Shown one piece after another: positions 42,503-52,078 of a stretch of DNA of 64,000 bases. Position numbers and translations under genes: made by a program. The notes under the pieces were generated by a model. It was given only the letters and a program-made list of their open reading frames with translations, did not search any database and was not told the origin of the DNA. This DNA is from JACNIZ01 sp964344765 (GTDB lineage: Bacteria; Planctomycetota; UBA1135): the NCBI GenBank assembly GCA_964344765.1, contig CAYFOM010000019.1:18552-82551 (forward strand), in the 5' to 3' direction. Each line of letters starts with the position of its first letter. Positions within the stretch are counted from its first letter, which is position 1.

Positions 42503-44413
42503 ATGAATCTTGTCGCCCGATGTGCACTCGCGCTGCTACTGACCGCCAGCGGTGCATGGAGCCAGCAGTATTACGTTTCCCCATTCGGTGACGACGCAAC
42601 CGGCGATGGCAGCGCTGATTTGCCGTGGCGCTCCGTCACCAAAGCCATGCAGGCGGCAACGGTTGGCGATCAAATCAATGTAGGCGCCGGCAGTTATGAC
42701 GCCTTCCATGGCGAGGCCTTCCCGTTGGTCGTCAAAGATGGAGTCAGCCTCGTCGGGCCGGGACCCGGACTAGGAACAGCAACGCTGAACGGCGCTAACG
42801 TTTTTGTGCCGCTGTTGGTGGTCACCGATAACGTCGAGCCAACAGTGATTCAGTTCCTGCGCATGGATGGCGAGGTCAACATCATCGAGGTCTCGGGCAA
42901 TCCCACCGATTTAACCGTCGCCGATTGTGTGTTCCTTGGCGGCCAAAAAGCGCTGAATCACGAAGCTGCCGGCGATGAAGCGGCGCTGCAATTCCTGCGC
43001 AATACCGCAGTGAATATGGATGTGGACGGACTGACCTGGGTGGCAACCGGCGGCGCCAATTTGGAACACAGGCTGATCATTCGCGACAACCATTTCGTCG
43101 GCGCGTCCGAATCGGGGAATGGCGTGCGCATCGGTGCGGTTGGCGACGTCACCGTCAACCTGACCTTGCGCAACAATTACGTCGAAAACTTTTCGGTCGG
43201 CTACGACCTTGCCGCCACTGCTAGTGGATCGACGGCTTCGCTCACAGGCGTAATTCGCGGCAATGAAGCCTACAAGTGCAATGGCGACGGCGTGAGCTGC
43301 ACACTAACCGCCAGTGGATTGGGCCCGTCGGTTGCGGCTTTTGACGCGTCGTTTTTCCAAAACGCTTTCGCTCGCAACGACGGCGATGGCATGGAGGTTT
43401 ATTCGTCGGCGCTAGGCCCGGATAACAGCACTGAATTTCATTCTTCACTGTGGGCGAATGAATTCCGCCGCAATGAGAAGAATGGCGTCTACATCCGCGA
43501 GTTTGGCGTAGCCGGCGGCGTTTGCGATACCCAACCCGATTTTGGCGGTGGCCCGTGGGGTTCGTGGGGAGGCAATACTTTTGAGCGCAACGATGAGGAA
43601 TACGTCACCGGCGCGCACTACGACATGCGCCTGGAATCGGCCACCAACGTTTTTGCGCAAAATAACTGGTGGGGTGAGCTGGATCTGTTGCTCGCCGATT
43701 CAATCATTGAGTCGCACATCTTTCACCAAGTCGACGACCCGCTCGCCGGTTTAGTGGACTTCAGCCGACGCCGTCCCGATCTGCTGACCTTCGCGCCGAC
43801 GCAAAACCGCACCAAGGTCCACACCCAAGAATCCATCACCTTGCTCGCCGAAGCGGACACTGTATTTGTTGAGCGCGCAGGCTCGACTCCGCTTTCGGTG
43901 ACCGTTGGAGAGGTGCTCTCCCCATTGGTGACCGTGGCTCCCAACGGTCAATCCCTGACTTTCAAAATGCCTGATCTCAGGGCAACCGGCGGCGGCACCC
44001 TACCCATCGAGATCACCGATCCCAACGGTCGCAACGGCTTGTCGTCGATCATTGTGCAAGGGGACGGCAATGGCGATGGCTTCTGTTTCGTCGCAACGGC
44101 CACTTACAACCATCCCGACGCACCCGAAGCTCTGACCCTGCGTCGCTGGCGCGATCATTACTTGGCCGATCATGCCGCCGGCCGCGCATTCATCCGCACT
44201 TATTACCACCACTCGCCGCGGCTCGCCGGCTGGATTGCCGAAAACCCGCGCTGGCGTGGCCTCAGCCGTGCCGCGCTGGCACCGGTGGTTTGGAGTGTGC
44301 GCATTTGGATGGATCACATCTGGTTCTACTGGCTGATCCTGCCACTGCTCTTTGCGCGCAAACCGCTGCGCAAACTCATTCGCCTCAACCGGTCTCCCCA
44401 AACCAGCTCGTAG
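42503..44413 (+). CDS. Exported right-handed beta-helix protein with CFI-box C-terminal domain
   Basis: The 636-aa protein has a signal peptide (MNLVARCALALLLTASGAWS). QYYVSPFGDDATGDGSADLP with the following WRSVTKAMQAA is the DUF1565-type start of a parallel beta-helix, and the coils run to about residue 430. An Ig/IPT-like region follows (SVTVGEVLSPLVTVAPNG). From about residue 527, CFVATATYNHPDAPEALTLR, then GRAFIRTYYHHSPRLA and the helix ending APVVWSVRIW match the CFI-box-CTERM domain, which has a near-invariant Cys and may mark proteins for processing or anchoring. The C-terminus WFYWLILPLLFARKPLRKLI is hydrophobic then basic, like a sorting tail. The ATG at 42503 is chosen for the signal peptide. 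Confidence 0.8.
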   Translation: MNLVARCALALLLTASGAWSQQYYVSPFGDDATGDGSADLPWRSVTKAMQAATVGDQINVGAGSYDAFHGEAFPLVVKDGVSLVGPGPGLGTATLNGANVFVPLLVVTDNVEPTVIQFLRMDGEVNIIEVSGNPTDLTVADCVFLGGQKALNHEAAGDEAALQFLRNTAVNMDVDGLTWVATGGANLEHRLIIRDNHFVGASESGNGVRIGAVGDVTVNLTLRNNYVENFSVGYDLAATASGSTASLTGVIRGNEAYKCNGDGVSCTLTASGLGPSVAAFDASFFQNAFARNDGDGMEVYSSALGPDNSTEFHSSLWANEFRRNEKNGVYIREFGVAGGVCDTQPDFGGGPWGSWGGNTFERNDEEYVTGAHYDMRLESATNVFAQNNWWGELDLLLADSIIESHIFHQVDDPLAGLVDFSRRRPDLLTFAPTQNRTKVHTQESITLLAEADTVFVERAGSTPLSVTVGEVLSPLVTVAPNGQSLTFKMPDLRATGGGTLPIEITDPNGRNGLSSIIVQGDGNGDGFCFVATATYNHPDAPEALTLRRWRDHYLADHAAGRAFIRTYYHHSPRLAGWIAENPRWRGLSRAALAPVVWSVRIWMDHIWFYWLILPLLFARKPLRKLIRLNRSPQTSS

Positions 44414-44418
44414 TCGTC

Positions 44419-45687
44419 ATGCCCCTACTCATCACACTACTGGCTGCCGCCGCGCCTCTGCCTCAAGACCAACCTGCTCGGCGTCCGGCGAAGCCATTGA
44501 TCCGATTGGAGCGAGTTCAGGAGCCGGAGCAAGCACCGCCCCCGGTCGAAGCGCTCGAAGAAGCCGATGCCGACGCCGACGCCGACCTTTGGACCGAGGA
44601 GTTCGAGCTGAAGTTTTCCGGCAAGTTGGAGAATGATTGGTCGTTTTATTCAGCCGACCGCGAGCTGGAAATGCAACACGGCGAGTTCGACAGCGGCACC
44701 GAGTTCCGCCGTGCGCGTTTTGGCATGAAGGGTGGATACGGGGAATGGCTGGCGTTTAAGGCCTCTTACGATCTACAAGGCGACGGTTCCGGATTCAGTG
44801 ACTTGTATTCCGAATTCGAGGGCCTGCCCAACAACGCCAAGTTGAAGTTCGGACACTTCAAAGAACCGTTCAGCCTGGAAACGCTGACCAGTTCCACCAA
44901 TCTGACCTTCATGGAGCGATCGCTGGTCAAAGGATTCGCGCCCAGCCGCAACGTCGGCATTCAGGTGCGGGATTCGGCGTTCAAAAAGAAGATGACCTGG
45001 GCAGCCGGCTTGTTCCGCGAAACCGACGCCGGCGCTTTTGGGGTCGACGAATCCGGCCAGTTGGAATTTGCGCTGACCGGCCGCGTGACTTGGCTGCCGA
45101 TCCGCGACAAGGATGAGCAACAGCTGCTCCACCTCGGATTGGCCGCGAGCTACCGCAATCCGGATGAAGCCGAAGCGCGTTTCCGCAGTCGTCCGGAATC
45201 GCACCTCGCCCCCTACTACTTGGACACCAGTAAATTCCTCGCCGATGACGTCATCCTGATCGGCACCGAAGCCGCTTACGTCCACGGCCCGGCCACGCTG
45301 CAAGCCGAATATGCCCAGGCGATGGTCAGTCGCCCGGCCGGAGCCAGCGACGTCAGCTTTTCCAGCGGCTACATCCTGGGTTCGTGGATTTGGACCGGTG
45401 AATCGCGCGAGTACAACCGCAGCAAAGGCTATTTCGGCGGCGTCATTCCCGCCCACCCGTTCGGCGGCAATGCCGACGGCCCCGGCGCCTGGGAAACTGC
45501 GCTGCGTTATTCCTTCGCCAATTACAACGATGACAACATTGGTGGTGGTGAAGGCCGCATGCTGATGGCTGCCCTGAATTGGCATATGACTGAACACTTG
45601 CGCATTTCGCTGAACTACGGCATTGCCGATTTGGTCACCCATGGCAACGCACACATTCTGCAGCTACGCTTCCACCTCGATTGGTAA
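44419..45687 (+). CDS. Phosphate-selective porin OprO/OprP family
   Basis: The 422-aa protein has an N-terminal signal-like segment (MPLLITLLAAAAPLPQ) and then an acidic, Pro-rich region. EFELKFSGKLENDWSFYSAD, RRARFGMKGGYGEWLAFKAS, LKFGHFKEPFSLETLTSSTN and the strand FMERSLVKGFAPSRNVGIQV are characteristic of the OprP family outer-membrane trimers that pass phosphate or polyphosphate. The terminal strand ILQLRFHLDW ends in Trp, suited to barrel insertion. It begins 5 bp after the beta-helix gene and its stop overlaps the next gene's ATG as TAATG, so it is part of a long operon. Confidence 0.85.
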   Translation: MPLLITLLAAAAPLPQDQPARRPAKPLIRLERVQEPEQAPPPVEALEEADADADADLWTEEFELKFSGKLENDWSFYSADRELEMQHGEFDSGTEFRRARFGMKGGYGEWLAFKASYDLQGDGSGFSDLYSEFEGLPNNAKLKFGHFKEPFSLETLTSSTNLTFMERSLVKGFAPSRNVGIQVRDSAFKKKMTWAAGLFRETDAGAFGVDESGQLEFALTGRVTWLPIRDKDEQQLLHLGLAASYRNPDEAEARFRSRPESHLAPYYLDTSKFLADDVILIGTEAAYVHGPATLQAEYAQAMVSRPAGASDVSFSSGYILGSWIWTGESREYNRSKGYFGGVIPAHPFGGNADGPGAWETALRYSFANYNDDNIGGGEGRMLMAALNWHMTEHLRISLNYGIADLVTHGNAHILQLRFHLDW

Positions 45688-47069
45688 TGAGTTTCACACC
45701 TAAGTGCGCCGCTATTCACGCCGCCGCTGACCCGGTCCGTGAAGCACTGCAGTCTCTGAGTCGGAATCCCGACGAAATCATCCGCCGCTTCAATCCGGCG
45801 TGGATGGCTTGGAACGGCCAACCGGATTCGATCTTGAGCGTGGAAGTTTTGCGCGTGCATTACAAGCCGCAGCATCGCGCGCGCATGGTGATCTTATTGC
45901 GACTAAAACCACTCGAACCCGGCGGCGAACCGGTCAATACACGCGTCTATTTACAGTTTTATCCCGATGTGGAAACGGCGCTGCAACGGCAAGTTGCATA
46001 TCGCCAGAAGCCGTCTAAACCGGCGGCCGGCCCACCGTCGTTCATCCTTCATGATCTGTGTGCGATTGGCTACACCTTGCCCAACGGCCCGCGCCTGCGC
46101 CGATTGGCAATGCTGATGGACGGCGAATCCTTTCACAGTTTTTTGAGCAAAAAAGAACTGACCGACTACGCCGCCGACCCGGGTCATAAAAAGCTGCGCG
46201 TACTGCGCTACATTCCGCGCAAGCGAGCCTTACTTTATTTCAAACCGCGCACGCCGGGATTGGCCGCAGCTTATATCAAGCACTTCTGCGTCGATGATTA
46301 TTTGATCGCCAAAGCGCTGCACAATCGAATGAATCGAGCGGCAGCCGATGGAGATTTTCAATTTCAACTTCCGCGCGTGTTAGCCCAGGGCAAATTGCGC
46401 CGCGTCATCATGCTGGAAGAGTTGCCGGGCGCGTTGCTCACGAATAGCTACGCCCAGCCCAATGCCGATGCCTGCCATGCAGTTGGCCGGGCGATTGCGT
46501 CGCTGCATCAGTCTTCGGTCAAACCCAAAATCAAGTGGTCTCACAAGCGGGAATTGGCTTGGTTCGACAAAGCTGCCGACGAGATCGTCACCGCGCTTCC
46601 CCACCTCAAAGACTCATTGCAGCGCATTCATGATTGGCTGGAGGCGAACCGATCGAAATCTAAGGATTACCAACGGCGCCCGATCCATGCGAATTTGTTC
46701 GGCGATCAGATTTTGGTGGACGGGAAGAACGTCGGCATCGTGGATTGGGATGATCTTTCGAAGGGTGACCCCTGCTTTGATGTCGGCCGACTTTTGGCCC
46801 ATCACTTATATGTCACTCGATGCGTGGAGCCTAAATCCAATTGGGACAAGACTTTCCAGCATTCCATCCTGAGTGGATACCAGGCAGAGGGCGGCGACAA
46901 ATTACCGGCGGCGCGGCTGCTTTGGCATATAGTTTGTGCGTTACCTCTGCGGGCCAAGATTTCGGCGTTGCGCCAGCTGCCGGAGCAGTGGCCCGCCCAC
47001 ATTGACCGAGCATGTCAATTGGCCGAGCATCTGATCGCCAACGGCATGCCGGGCCAGGACGATGACTGA
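45687..47069 (+). CDS. APH-fold phosphotransferase (choline/aminoglycoside kinase superfamily)
   Basis: The 460-aa protein has an N-terminal region of about 150 residues I cannot assign and a C-terminal kinase lobe. RVIMLEELPGALL is the hinge. RRPIHANLFGDQILVD near residue 334 is the catalytic loop, with Asn and Asp positions altered from H-G-D-x-x-x-x-N. GIVDWDDLSKGDPCFDVGR near residue 350 is the metal motif (DWDD), as in choline and aminoglycoside kinases. The loop shows HANLFGDQ where HGDLHxxN is usual, so activity is uncertain. Given the LicC-like gene downstream, a LicA-like substrate kinase is possible. The ATG overlaps the porin stop. Confidence 0.75.
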   Translation: MSFTPKCAAIHAAADPVREALQSLSRNPDEIIRRFNPAWMAWNGQPDSILSVEVLRVHYKPQHRARMVILLRLKPLEPGGEPVNTRVYLQFYPDVETALQRQVAYRQKPSKPAAGPPSFILHDLCAIGYTLPNGPRLRRLAMLMDGESFHSFLSKKELTDYAADPGHKKLRVLRYIPRKRALLYFKPRTPGLAAAYIKHFCVDDYLIAKALHNRMNRAAADGDFQFQLPRVLAQGKLRRVIMLEELPGALLTNSYAQPNADACHAVGRAIASLHQSSVKPKIKWSHKRELAWFDKAADEIVTALPHLKDSLQRIHDWLEANRSKSKDYQRRPIHANLFGDQILVDGKNVGIVDWDDLSKGDPCFDVGRLLAHHLYVTRCVEPKSNWDKTFQHSILSGYQAEGGDKLPAARLLWHIVCALPLRAKISALRQLPEQWPAHIDRACQLAEHLIANGMPGQDDD

Positions 47070-48783
47070 ACTCACGGCAAGGGAGCAGAAGAAGCGCATT
47101 CATGACCGCTGGCGGCGGATTCTGAAAGCGTTTTTACCCTTTGCCAAGCGTCATCGTCCGCAATTTTTGACCAGCATTCTGTTTGGCCTTGGAGTGGTCG
47201 GTTTGCGCTTGGCCCTACCGTGGCCGATTCGCAGTCTGCTCGGCCCGTGGCTATCCGCCGATCCGGCCGCCACCGAACCGATGCCCACCGCCGAGTGGTA
47301 TAGCGATCCATGGGTCGTCGGCGTTCTGTTGATGGCCATCGTTGTTGGTCTAGGCTTATTTGAATTCCGCCAACGCGTGCACGTGGCCCGCTTTGCCATT
47401 GCCTGGGTGCGCGACATCCGCGCCGACGCATTTTTTGCCGCCAACCGCATCGATCCACGCGCTCTGCAAACCACATCGGGTGACCTTGTAGCACGACTGG
47501 TCGGCGACACCGCGCGCCTGAAAGCCGGGCTCAAAGGCACGATGACGCACGTCGTGACCAATGGAATTTTCTTCCTCGGGGTCGGCATTCTGATGCTGTG
47601 GATCAGCCCACTTCTGGGCGCGATCTTTTTGGTTGCCGGCGTATTGGTTTTCTTCATCACCTTGCGCGGCGCCGAGAAGCTTTATTTGCAATATTTGCGC
47701 TTGCGGAAGAAAGAAGGCAAGCTGGCGACGCGCATCGAGCAGGCGGTTTACGCCGGCGATCAGAGCGCTTCGTTCACAAAGGTCAATTACTCCAGCGGTA
47801 AACACGAGACCAATGTGGTGCGCATTCAAGGGCGCACAACTTTGACCTCGCATGCAGTCTTAGGTGTGGCAACGTTGATTGCGCTGGTCATTGGTTTCCA
47901 ACAACTCGAAGCCAAAGCCATTGACCCCGGCCATATGTTGATTGCGTTCATTTATATGATCGAATTGCATCGGCCGCTGGTGCGATTGTGCCGCCAAGGC
48001 ACGCGCATTGGCAAAATGATGGCTTGCGGCAATCGTTTGGAACGCATTTTGCGCGCCGCCGACAACCCCAAGTACGCGCTTAGTGAGCTACCCGCACTCA
48101 GCAAGAAAGTTCGCCTCAAAGCCGCCCGACTTGAGGACCACGGACGGATTCGGCTGCAGGCGGAGGACGTGCGCTTTTATCGGCGCAAATGCAGCGTGAT
48201 CATCGGCGCGGCGGGTGCCGGTAAAACCACTGCGCTGGACGTTCTTTCCGGCCAGCTTGAGTTGAGTGAAGGCAAGGTGTTGTGGGACAAGCTCAATCTA
48301 AGCAAGATGTCGACGCTCGAGATGGCGAAGCGCATCGCTTACCTCACGGATCAGCCGCAATGGCCGCAACAAAGCTTGCGTAGCTTGCTTGACTTGAAGG
48401 ACGACCAGCAAGCCAAGTCCGAGGTATTTGAACTTTGCGGCCTGCAAAACTGGTTCGCCCAACTATCAAATGGCTTGGACAGCCCGGTTTCGGCGAGTGA
48501 ATTATCCACTCAACAACGCCACGGATTAGCACTGGCCAAGCTCCTTCATCAAAACGCCGATTTGGTTTTGTGGGACGACCCCTTCCGTCATTGGTCTGAA
48601 CCGCAGGTAGTTGCTGCATTAAAGCACCTGCGCAACGAATCGCGAGCGATTGTCCTGACCGCCGGCACCGCCCCCACTTTGGAAGGCGTATCCGACCTTC
48701 GCCTGCTTCAAATAGAAGCCGGCCTTCTAACCGAAGCCACCGCCGCCACACCTACTCAACCCGACTCAGCACCTCCTGCTTAG
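47062..48783 (+). CDS. ABC exporter half-transporter with degenerate ATPase motifs
   Basis: The 573-aa protein fuses about six N-terminal membrane segments (ILFGLGVVGLRLALPW, WVVGVLLMAIVVGLGLF, TNGIFFLGVGILML, AIFLVAGVLVFFITL, VLGVATLIALVIGF, MLIAFIYMIELH) to an ATPase. Walker A, IGAAGAGKTTALDVLSG, is near residue 384. The signature site reads ASELSTQQRHGLALAK (near 478) instead of LSGGQ, and Walker B, LVLWDDP (near 497), has Asp where the catalytic Glu belongs. It would probably bind ATP and hydrolyse it slowly, or work as one half of a heterodimer, though no second half is in the operon. It overlaps the kinase gene by 8 bp. A lipid-linked or small substrate export role is likely but unproven. 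Confidence 0.8.
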   Translation: MTELTAREQKKRIHDRWRRILKAFLPFAKRHRPQFLTSILFGLGVVGLRLALPWPIRSLLGPWLSADPAATEPMPTAEWYSDPWVVGVLLMAIVVGLGLFEFRQRVHVARFAIAWVRDIRADAFFAANRIDPRALQTTSGDLVARLVGDTARLKAGLKGTMTHVVTNGIFFLGVGILMLWISPLLGAIFLVAGVLVFFITLRGAEKLYLQYLRLRKKEGKLATRIEQAVYAGDQSASFTKVNYSSGKHETNVVRIQGRTTLTSHAVLGVATLIALVIGFQQLEAKAIDPGHMLIAFIYMIELHRPLVRLCRQGTRIGKMMACGNRLERILRAADNPKYALSELPALSKKVRLKAARLEDHGRIRLQAEDVRFYRRKCSVIIGAAGAGKTTALDVLSGQLELSEGKVLWDKLNLSKMSTLEMAKRIAYLTDQPQWPQQSLRSLLDLKDDQQAKSEVFELCGLQNWFAQLSNGLDSPVSASELSTQQRHGLALAKLLHQNADLVLWDDPFRHWSEPQVVAALKHLRNESRAIVLTAGTAPTLEGVSDLRLLQIEAGLLTEATAATPTQPDSAPPA

Positions 48784-48785
48784 CC

Positions 48786-50666
48786 ATGCGCCCTGTTGTC
48801 TGGATCGTCTTAGTCCTATACACCGTGACCGCCGCGGTTTGGTTTTGGGTGTTTCCGCTATCGAAGAACTTTAGCGCGGTAGACATCACCACCGAGAGCT
48901 TGCTGTTCATCGCAGCAATGGTTTCGTATGGAATCGTGTTGCGCCACCGCGTCACCATTTTGGAAATCGGTTGGCCGATTTACGGTTATGGCGTGCTGTT
49001 CGACTTGCTCGACGAATTCACTCGCGACCGAGACTTCTTTAACGATCCGCTTGAAGACGTCTTAAATTCGTTCGGCTTGATTCTGGTTGCCTATGGCTTC
49101 TACACGGCATTCCGTGATCGCACTGCCGAACGCGATGCTCAAATCCAGGCCAAGAGCGCACTAGAAACCGAACGTGGCCGCCTCGACACGATTTTGGGTT
49201 CCATCGGCGAGGGCGTTATCGCAACATCGGCCGATCAGAAGATCCTGTTTTTGAATTCATCTGCGGCGCAAATTTGTGGTTCGGAACCCGAGGGTTGGGT
49301 TGGCCGCCGGATTCAAGAGTTCTTCCCTTTCGATGAGGTTGGCCGCGCAATGCTGCAAACCGAACTGAAACAGTTCTTCACCGCCCAGCACGAGGCCAGT
49401 GCAACCGCAACTCAGTCCTTCCAAATTGAGCTGAATCAGCGCAAGCGATCCCTGGAGGTAGTTTCCGGCCCCTTACCCAGCAGCGGCGGGGAAGTCGGCA
49501 ATGCGCTGTATGTATTCCGCGACATCACCAGCCGCATGCGCCAGGAACAGGAACTGCTAGATGCCAGCAAAGCCGAATCGATGAAGCTACTCGCAGGTGG
49601 AGTCGCTCACGACTTCAACAATGTGCTGGCTGCCATTCAAAATTGGGTGGCTTTGGGCAAGCTGCATGGCGACAACAAAAAAGACGGCCCCAACGTGATG
49701 GAGAAGATCGAATCTGCGTGCAAGCGCGGCAAGCGATTGGGCACTCAACTCATGTCGCTGGCCAAAGGTGGAGATCCGATCAAAGCACCGGTTGCAATGG
49801 AGCAGCTGGTTCGCGACGAAGCCGAGTTTGCCTTACGCGGATCCGGCGTTCGCGTCTATTTTGAGTTTGAAGACGGCCTGTGGAGCGGCGACGTCGATGC
49901 CGGCCAAATCAGCCAGGTCGTCCATAACTTGCTGATTAACGCGCGCCAATCCATGCCCGATGGTGGCAAGGTGTGGGTGGAAATGCACAATCACACCGTC
50001 ACCGAAGACACTGCCGAGGTGGCCGCTGGGAAGTACATCCAATTGATTGTGCGCGACAACGGCCCGGGAATCCCACTTGAGTTACGCGCGGACATTTTTG
50101 AGCCTTATTACACCACCAAAAAGACTGGATCGGGTTTGGGCTTGGCGGTGAGCAAAACCATCGTCACTCGCCATGGAGGAACCATTCAGGTACGGAGTCC
50201 GCAAGGGGGAGGCACTCACTTTGAATTGCTGTTGCCGGTTAGTTCGGTGGCCGCTGCCAGCGCCCCGGAGAGGCCGCGAACCAAGCCGTTAGGCGGACGC
50301 TTATTGCTGGTTGACGATAGCTTCGATATTCGCGAACCGCTTGCCATCAGCTTGCGTGAATGCGGCTATGAAGTTGACGTTTGCGACAGCGGACGACGCG
50401 CGGTTGAGCACTACCGCCAGTTCCTTGCCCTAGGCACCAAAATCGATTTGGTCATCATGGATTTGACCATGCCGGGCGACATCGGCGGCAAAGAGGCGAT
50501 GGCGCGCATTTTGGCCATTGATCCGAACGCCAAAGGCGTCATTGCAAGTGGCTATCACCAAGATCCGGTGATGGCCCAGTTCCGCGAGCATGGATTTCAA
50601 GGGGTCATTACCAAGCCATTCCGCTTGGATTCCCTTATCGACCTGATTGAACGTACCACCCGTTAG
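48786..50666 (+). CDS. Membrane PAS hybrid histidine kinase with C-terminal receiver
   Basis: The 626-aa sensor has two or three N-terminal hydrophobic segments (VWIVLVLYTVTAAVWFWVF, LLFIAAMVSYGIVL, FGLILVAYGFYTAF) and a PAS domain (LDTILGSIGEGVIATSADQK). The dimerisation domain has phosphoacceptor His275 in GGVAHDFNNVLAAIQN, followed by the ATPase domain (QVVHNLLINARQSM, VRDNGPGIPLELR, TGSGLGLAVSKTIV). A receiver ends the protein, with Asp559 in VIMDLTMPG. It starts 2 bp after the ABC exporter gene and its stop is 2 bp before the NtrC-type gene, so sensor and regulator are a cognate pair. The attached receiver suggests a phosphate sink or self-control. Confidence 0.92.
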   Translation: MRPVVWIVLVLYTVTAAVWFWVFPLSKNFSAVDITTESLLFIAAMVSYGIVLRHRVTILEIGWPIYGYGVLFDLLDEFTRDRDFFNDPLEDVLNSFGLILVAYGFYTAFRDRTAERDAQIQAKSALETERGRLDTILGSIGEGVIATSADQKILFLNSSAAQICGSEPEGWVGRRIQEFFPFDEVGRAMLQTELKQFFTAQHEASATATQSFQIELNQRKRSLEVVSGPLPSSGGEVGNALYVFRDITSRMRQEQELLDASKAESMKLLAGGVAHDFNNVLAAIQNWVALGKLHGDNKKDGPNVMEKIESACKRGKRLGTQLMSLAKGGDPIKAPVAMEQLVRDEAEFALRGSGVRVYFEFEDGLWSGDVDAGQISQVVHNLLINARQSMPDGGKVWVEMHNHTVTEDTAEVAAGKYIQLIVRDNGPGIPLELRADIFEPYYTTKKTGSGLGLAVSKTIVTRHGGTIQVRSPQGGGTHFELLLPVSSVAAASAPERPRTKPLGGRLLLVDDSFDIREPLAISLRECGYEVDVCDSGRRAVEHYRQFLALGTKIDLVIMDLTMPGDIGGKEAMARILAIDPNAKGVIASGYHQDPVMAQFREHGFQGVITKPFRLDSLIDLIERTTR

Positions 50667-50668
50667 GA

Positions 50669-52078
50669 ATGACCTCTCCCTCCGATCCTGGCGCACGCAT
50701 TCTGCTGGTAGAAGACAATGATCTACTCGCCGAGGCTTTGTCGTTTCAATTAAGCCACGAAGGCTATCCGTGCAGCATCGCGCCTTCGTTGCGTTCCGCG
50801 CGCAGCAAACTGCAAGACCAACCCTTCGATTTGGTTTTGCTCGACGTCAATTTGCCCGATGGCAACGGCTTTGAATTACTGAGGGAAATCCAACAGCGCT
50901 TCGAGGGCGAATTGCCGGTGGTATTGCTGACCTCATTCGCCAAGGTGGAAGATGCTGTGAGGGCTCTGAAGGAAGGTGCGGCGGATTACATAGTTAAGCC
51001 CGACAATCCGCAGGAGGCGATTGCAGTTCTCAAACGCGTTTTGACCGAATCGGAACGCAATCGGTTACTGAATCTGGCACGAAAACGAGAACAGCAAGGC
51101 AAGCCACGCAGCAAAATCCTCGGCGACTCGGCACCGATGCGCCGAGTGAAGGATGAAATTCGTCAAATTGCTTCGCTGAACTTGCAGGGCAATGGAACCC
51201 GTCCAACTGTTTTGATCCTCGGCGAAACCGGCTCCGGCAAAGGCTTGGCGGCTCGTGGAATTCATCACAAGAGCCAGGGCAGTCATGATCGTCCGTTTAT
51301 CCACGTCGACTGTTCCTCGCTGCCCGATACCTTGATCGAATCCGAGCTATTCGGTCATGAAAAAGGCGCATTCACTCAAGCCGACCGCACTCGCACCGGA
51401 CTGATTGAAGCTGCTGAAGACGGCACCATCTTCCTGGATGAGATAGGTGAAGTCTCGCTACCGATGCAGGCCAAGTTGTTGTCGGTGCTCGATCGCCGCA
51501 TGGTTCGCCGCGTAGGCTCCGACTTGGAGCGGCCGGTGCGCGCCAGCTTCGTCGCAGCCACGAACCGCGACTTGGAGCAAATGGTGAAACAAGGCGAATT
51601 CCGCGCCGACCTGTTTTACCGCCTCAACGTCATCACCTTGAATCTGCCGCCGCTGCGCGACCGGGGCGACGACATCCTCCTGCTCGCCCAGCAATTCGCG
51701 ACGAATGTCGCCCAGCGTTACGCGCTGGAGCCGCTGATGTTCTCCGAGCGCGCTCAGCGTGCATTGTTGGAATACCGCTGGCCAGGAAACGTGCGTGAAC
51801 TCAAGCACGTGGTGGAACGAGCGGTGCTGCTCAGTCCTGGCCAGGACTTTCCGATTCAGCTGCTGGACTCTGCCGATTCATCGGCAATAGAAGGCAAAGA
51901 TAAGCCTGCTGACTTTGACCTTAAATCGCACGAAAAGGCGCTGATTCTCGCTGCACTCGAGGCTGAATCCTTCAACATCAGCAGGGCAGCTAAGAAGTTG
52001 GGAATTAGCCGGGGCTCGCTGCGCGGCAAGCTGGTCAAACACGGAATTCAGGTGGACGGCGGCCAGCATGGTGGCTGA
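50669..52078 (+). CDS. NtrC-family sigma-54 response regulator with GAFTQA motif
   Basis: The 469-aa regulator has a receiver (phosphoacceptor Asp59 in VLLDVNLPDGNGF), an AAA+ domain (Walker A GETGSGKGLAARG near residue 185, Walker B EDGTIFLDEIGE, arginine-finger region YRLNVITLNLPPLRDR), and a Fis-type helix-turn-helix (ISRAAKKLGISRGSLRGKLV). The sigma-54-contact loop reads GAFTQA near residue 233 rather than GAFTGA. Such changes often weaken sigma-54 activation, yet an apparent sigma-54 promoter lies next to it. Its stop codon lies inside the first of two 14-bp palindromes, likely its own binding sites. Confidence 0.92.
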   Translation: MTSPSDPGARILLVEDNDLLAEALSFQLSHEGYPCSIAPSLRSARSKLQDQPFDLVLLDVNLPDGNGFELLREIQQRFEGELPVVLLTSFAKVEDAVRALKEGAADYIVKPDNPQEAIAVLKRVLTESERNRLLNLARKREQQGKPRSKILGDSAPMRRVKDEIRQIASLNLQGNGTRPTVLILGETGSGKGLAARGIHHKSQGSHDRPFIHVDCSSLPDTLIESELFGHEKGAFTQADRTRTGLIEAAEDGTIFLDEIGEVSLPMQAKLLSVLDRRMVRRVGSDLERPVRASFVAATNRDLEQMVKQGEFRADLFYRLNVITLNLPPLRDRGDDILLLAQQFATNVAQRYALEPLMFSERAQRALLEYRWPGNVRELKHVVERAVLLSPGQDFPIQLLDSADSSAIEGKDKPADFDLKSHEKALILAALEAESFNISRAAKKLGISRGSLRGKLVKHGIQVDGGQHGG

